A stretch of DNA of 20,267 nucleotides from the IMG/VR virus record IMGVR_UViG_3300013137_000136, positions 1-20,267 of that record. One strand, written 5' to 3'. Below the pieces are notes generated by a model. It saw only the letters and a program-made list of their open reading frames with translations. It had not been told where the DNA came from and ran no database searches. The translations under genes were made by a program, and so were the position numbers. This DNA comes from a virus. The first letter of the stretch is position 1. The number at the start of each line of letters is the position of its first letter. Positions 20,206-20,267 of the stretch are shown one piece after another.

Positions 20206-20267
20206 TTATAACGCTCTTGGGTTCATCAGTACAAAGTTAGTTCCGTCATAAACTATTACGCAGAACA
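20206..20267 (-). CDS. 3' end of a probable phage tail/structural gene
   Basis: The last 19 codons of a gene that enters from the right end read VIVYDGTNFVLMNPRAL before TAA at 20206-20208. Y-D-G-T-x-(F/W)-x-L-x-(N/S)-P ends are common in phage tail and other structural proteins, which supports a late, structural operon continuing beyond the window. Only the end is visible. Confidence 0.55.
   Translation of the reverse strand, partial: FCVIVYDGTNFVLMNPRAL

Overview
The window looks like a fragment of a tailed dsDNA bacteriophage genome (or prophage) from an uncultured bacterium. The evidence is a tightly packed phage replication module on the + strand: a primase-polymerase fused to a VirE-type helicase, an SNF2 helicase, a DUF2800 nuclease, an Enc34-type ssDNA-binding protein, a family A DNA polymerase and a VRR-NUC nuclease. 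Opposite it, on the - strand, is a run of small membrane proteins that begins with the last codons of what looks like a tail protein. The replication gene content resembles siphophages and prophages of Firmicutes, and Shine-Dalgarno (SD) sites are strong AGGAGG types. The host cannot be named from the sequence. TAA, TAG and TGA all act as stops, so the standard bacterial code applies. I saw no tRNA, integrase, capsid, terminase or endolysin gene.

Layout: (1) 1-1615, AT-rich small genes: an N6-adenine DNA methyltransferase, a 15-bp/5-residue repeat protein, and small unknowns. (2) 1612-4956: small proteins, a helix-turn-helix protein, the primase-helicase and a second DNA methyltransferase. 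(3) 4953-9966: an unusual metabolic and glycan block. It holds a two-chain thiamine pyrophosphate (TPP) enzyme (E1-alpha-like plus E1-beta-like), two radical SAM proteins with SPASM-like C-termini, a small protein distantly like a glycosyltransferase-associated family, and two glycosyltransferase-like proteins. (4) 9963-15469: the core replication and recombination genes, ending in DNA polymerase. Polymerase translation appears to need a C(UUCG)G hairpin that sits between its SD and its AUG. (5) 15466-16997: a LicD-family protein, two small proteins and the VRR-NUC nuclease. (6) 20267-16918 on the - strand: tail gene end, small membrane proteins, a lipoprotein, an acetyltransferase-like protein, a 5'-truncated metallophosphoesterase and two nucleotide-metabolism genes.

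The two strands converge at 16918-16997, where coding regions overlap tail to tail. Almost every neighbouring pair overlaps by 4 bases (ATGA) or is separated by only a few bases, so each strand probably forms one long, translationally coupled operon. There is no stretch over 300 bases without a gene.

The most unusual feature is the block in region 3 plus LicD. Sugar- or glycan-modifying functions, two radical SAM enzymes and a minimal TPP enzyme are interleaved with DNA replication genes with no break in the operon. My best inference is an early-expressed phage pathway that makes and attaches an unusual group, either to a host surface glycan or, less likely, to phage DNA. Nothing in the sequence fixes the substrate.
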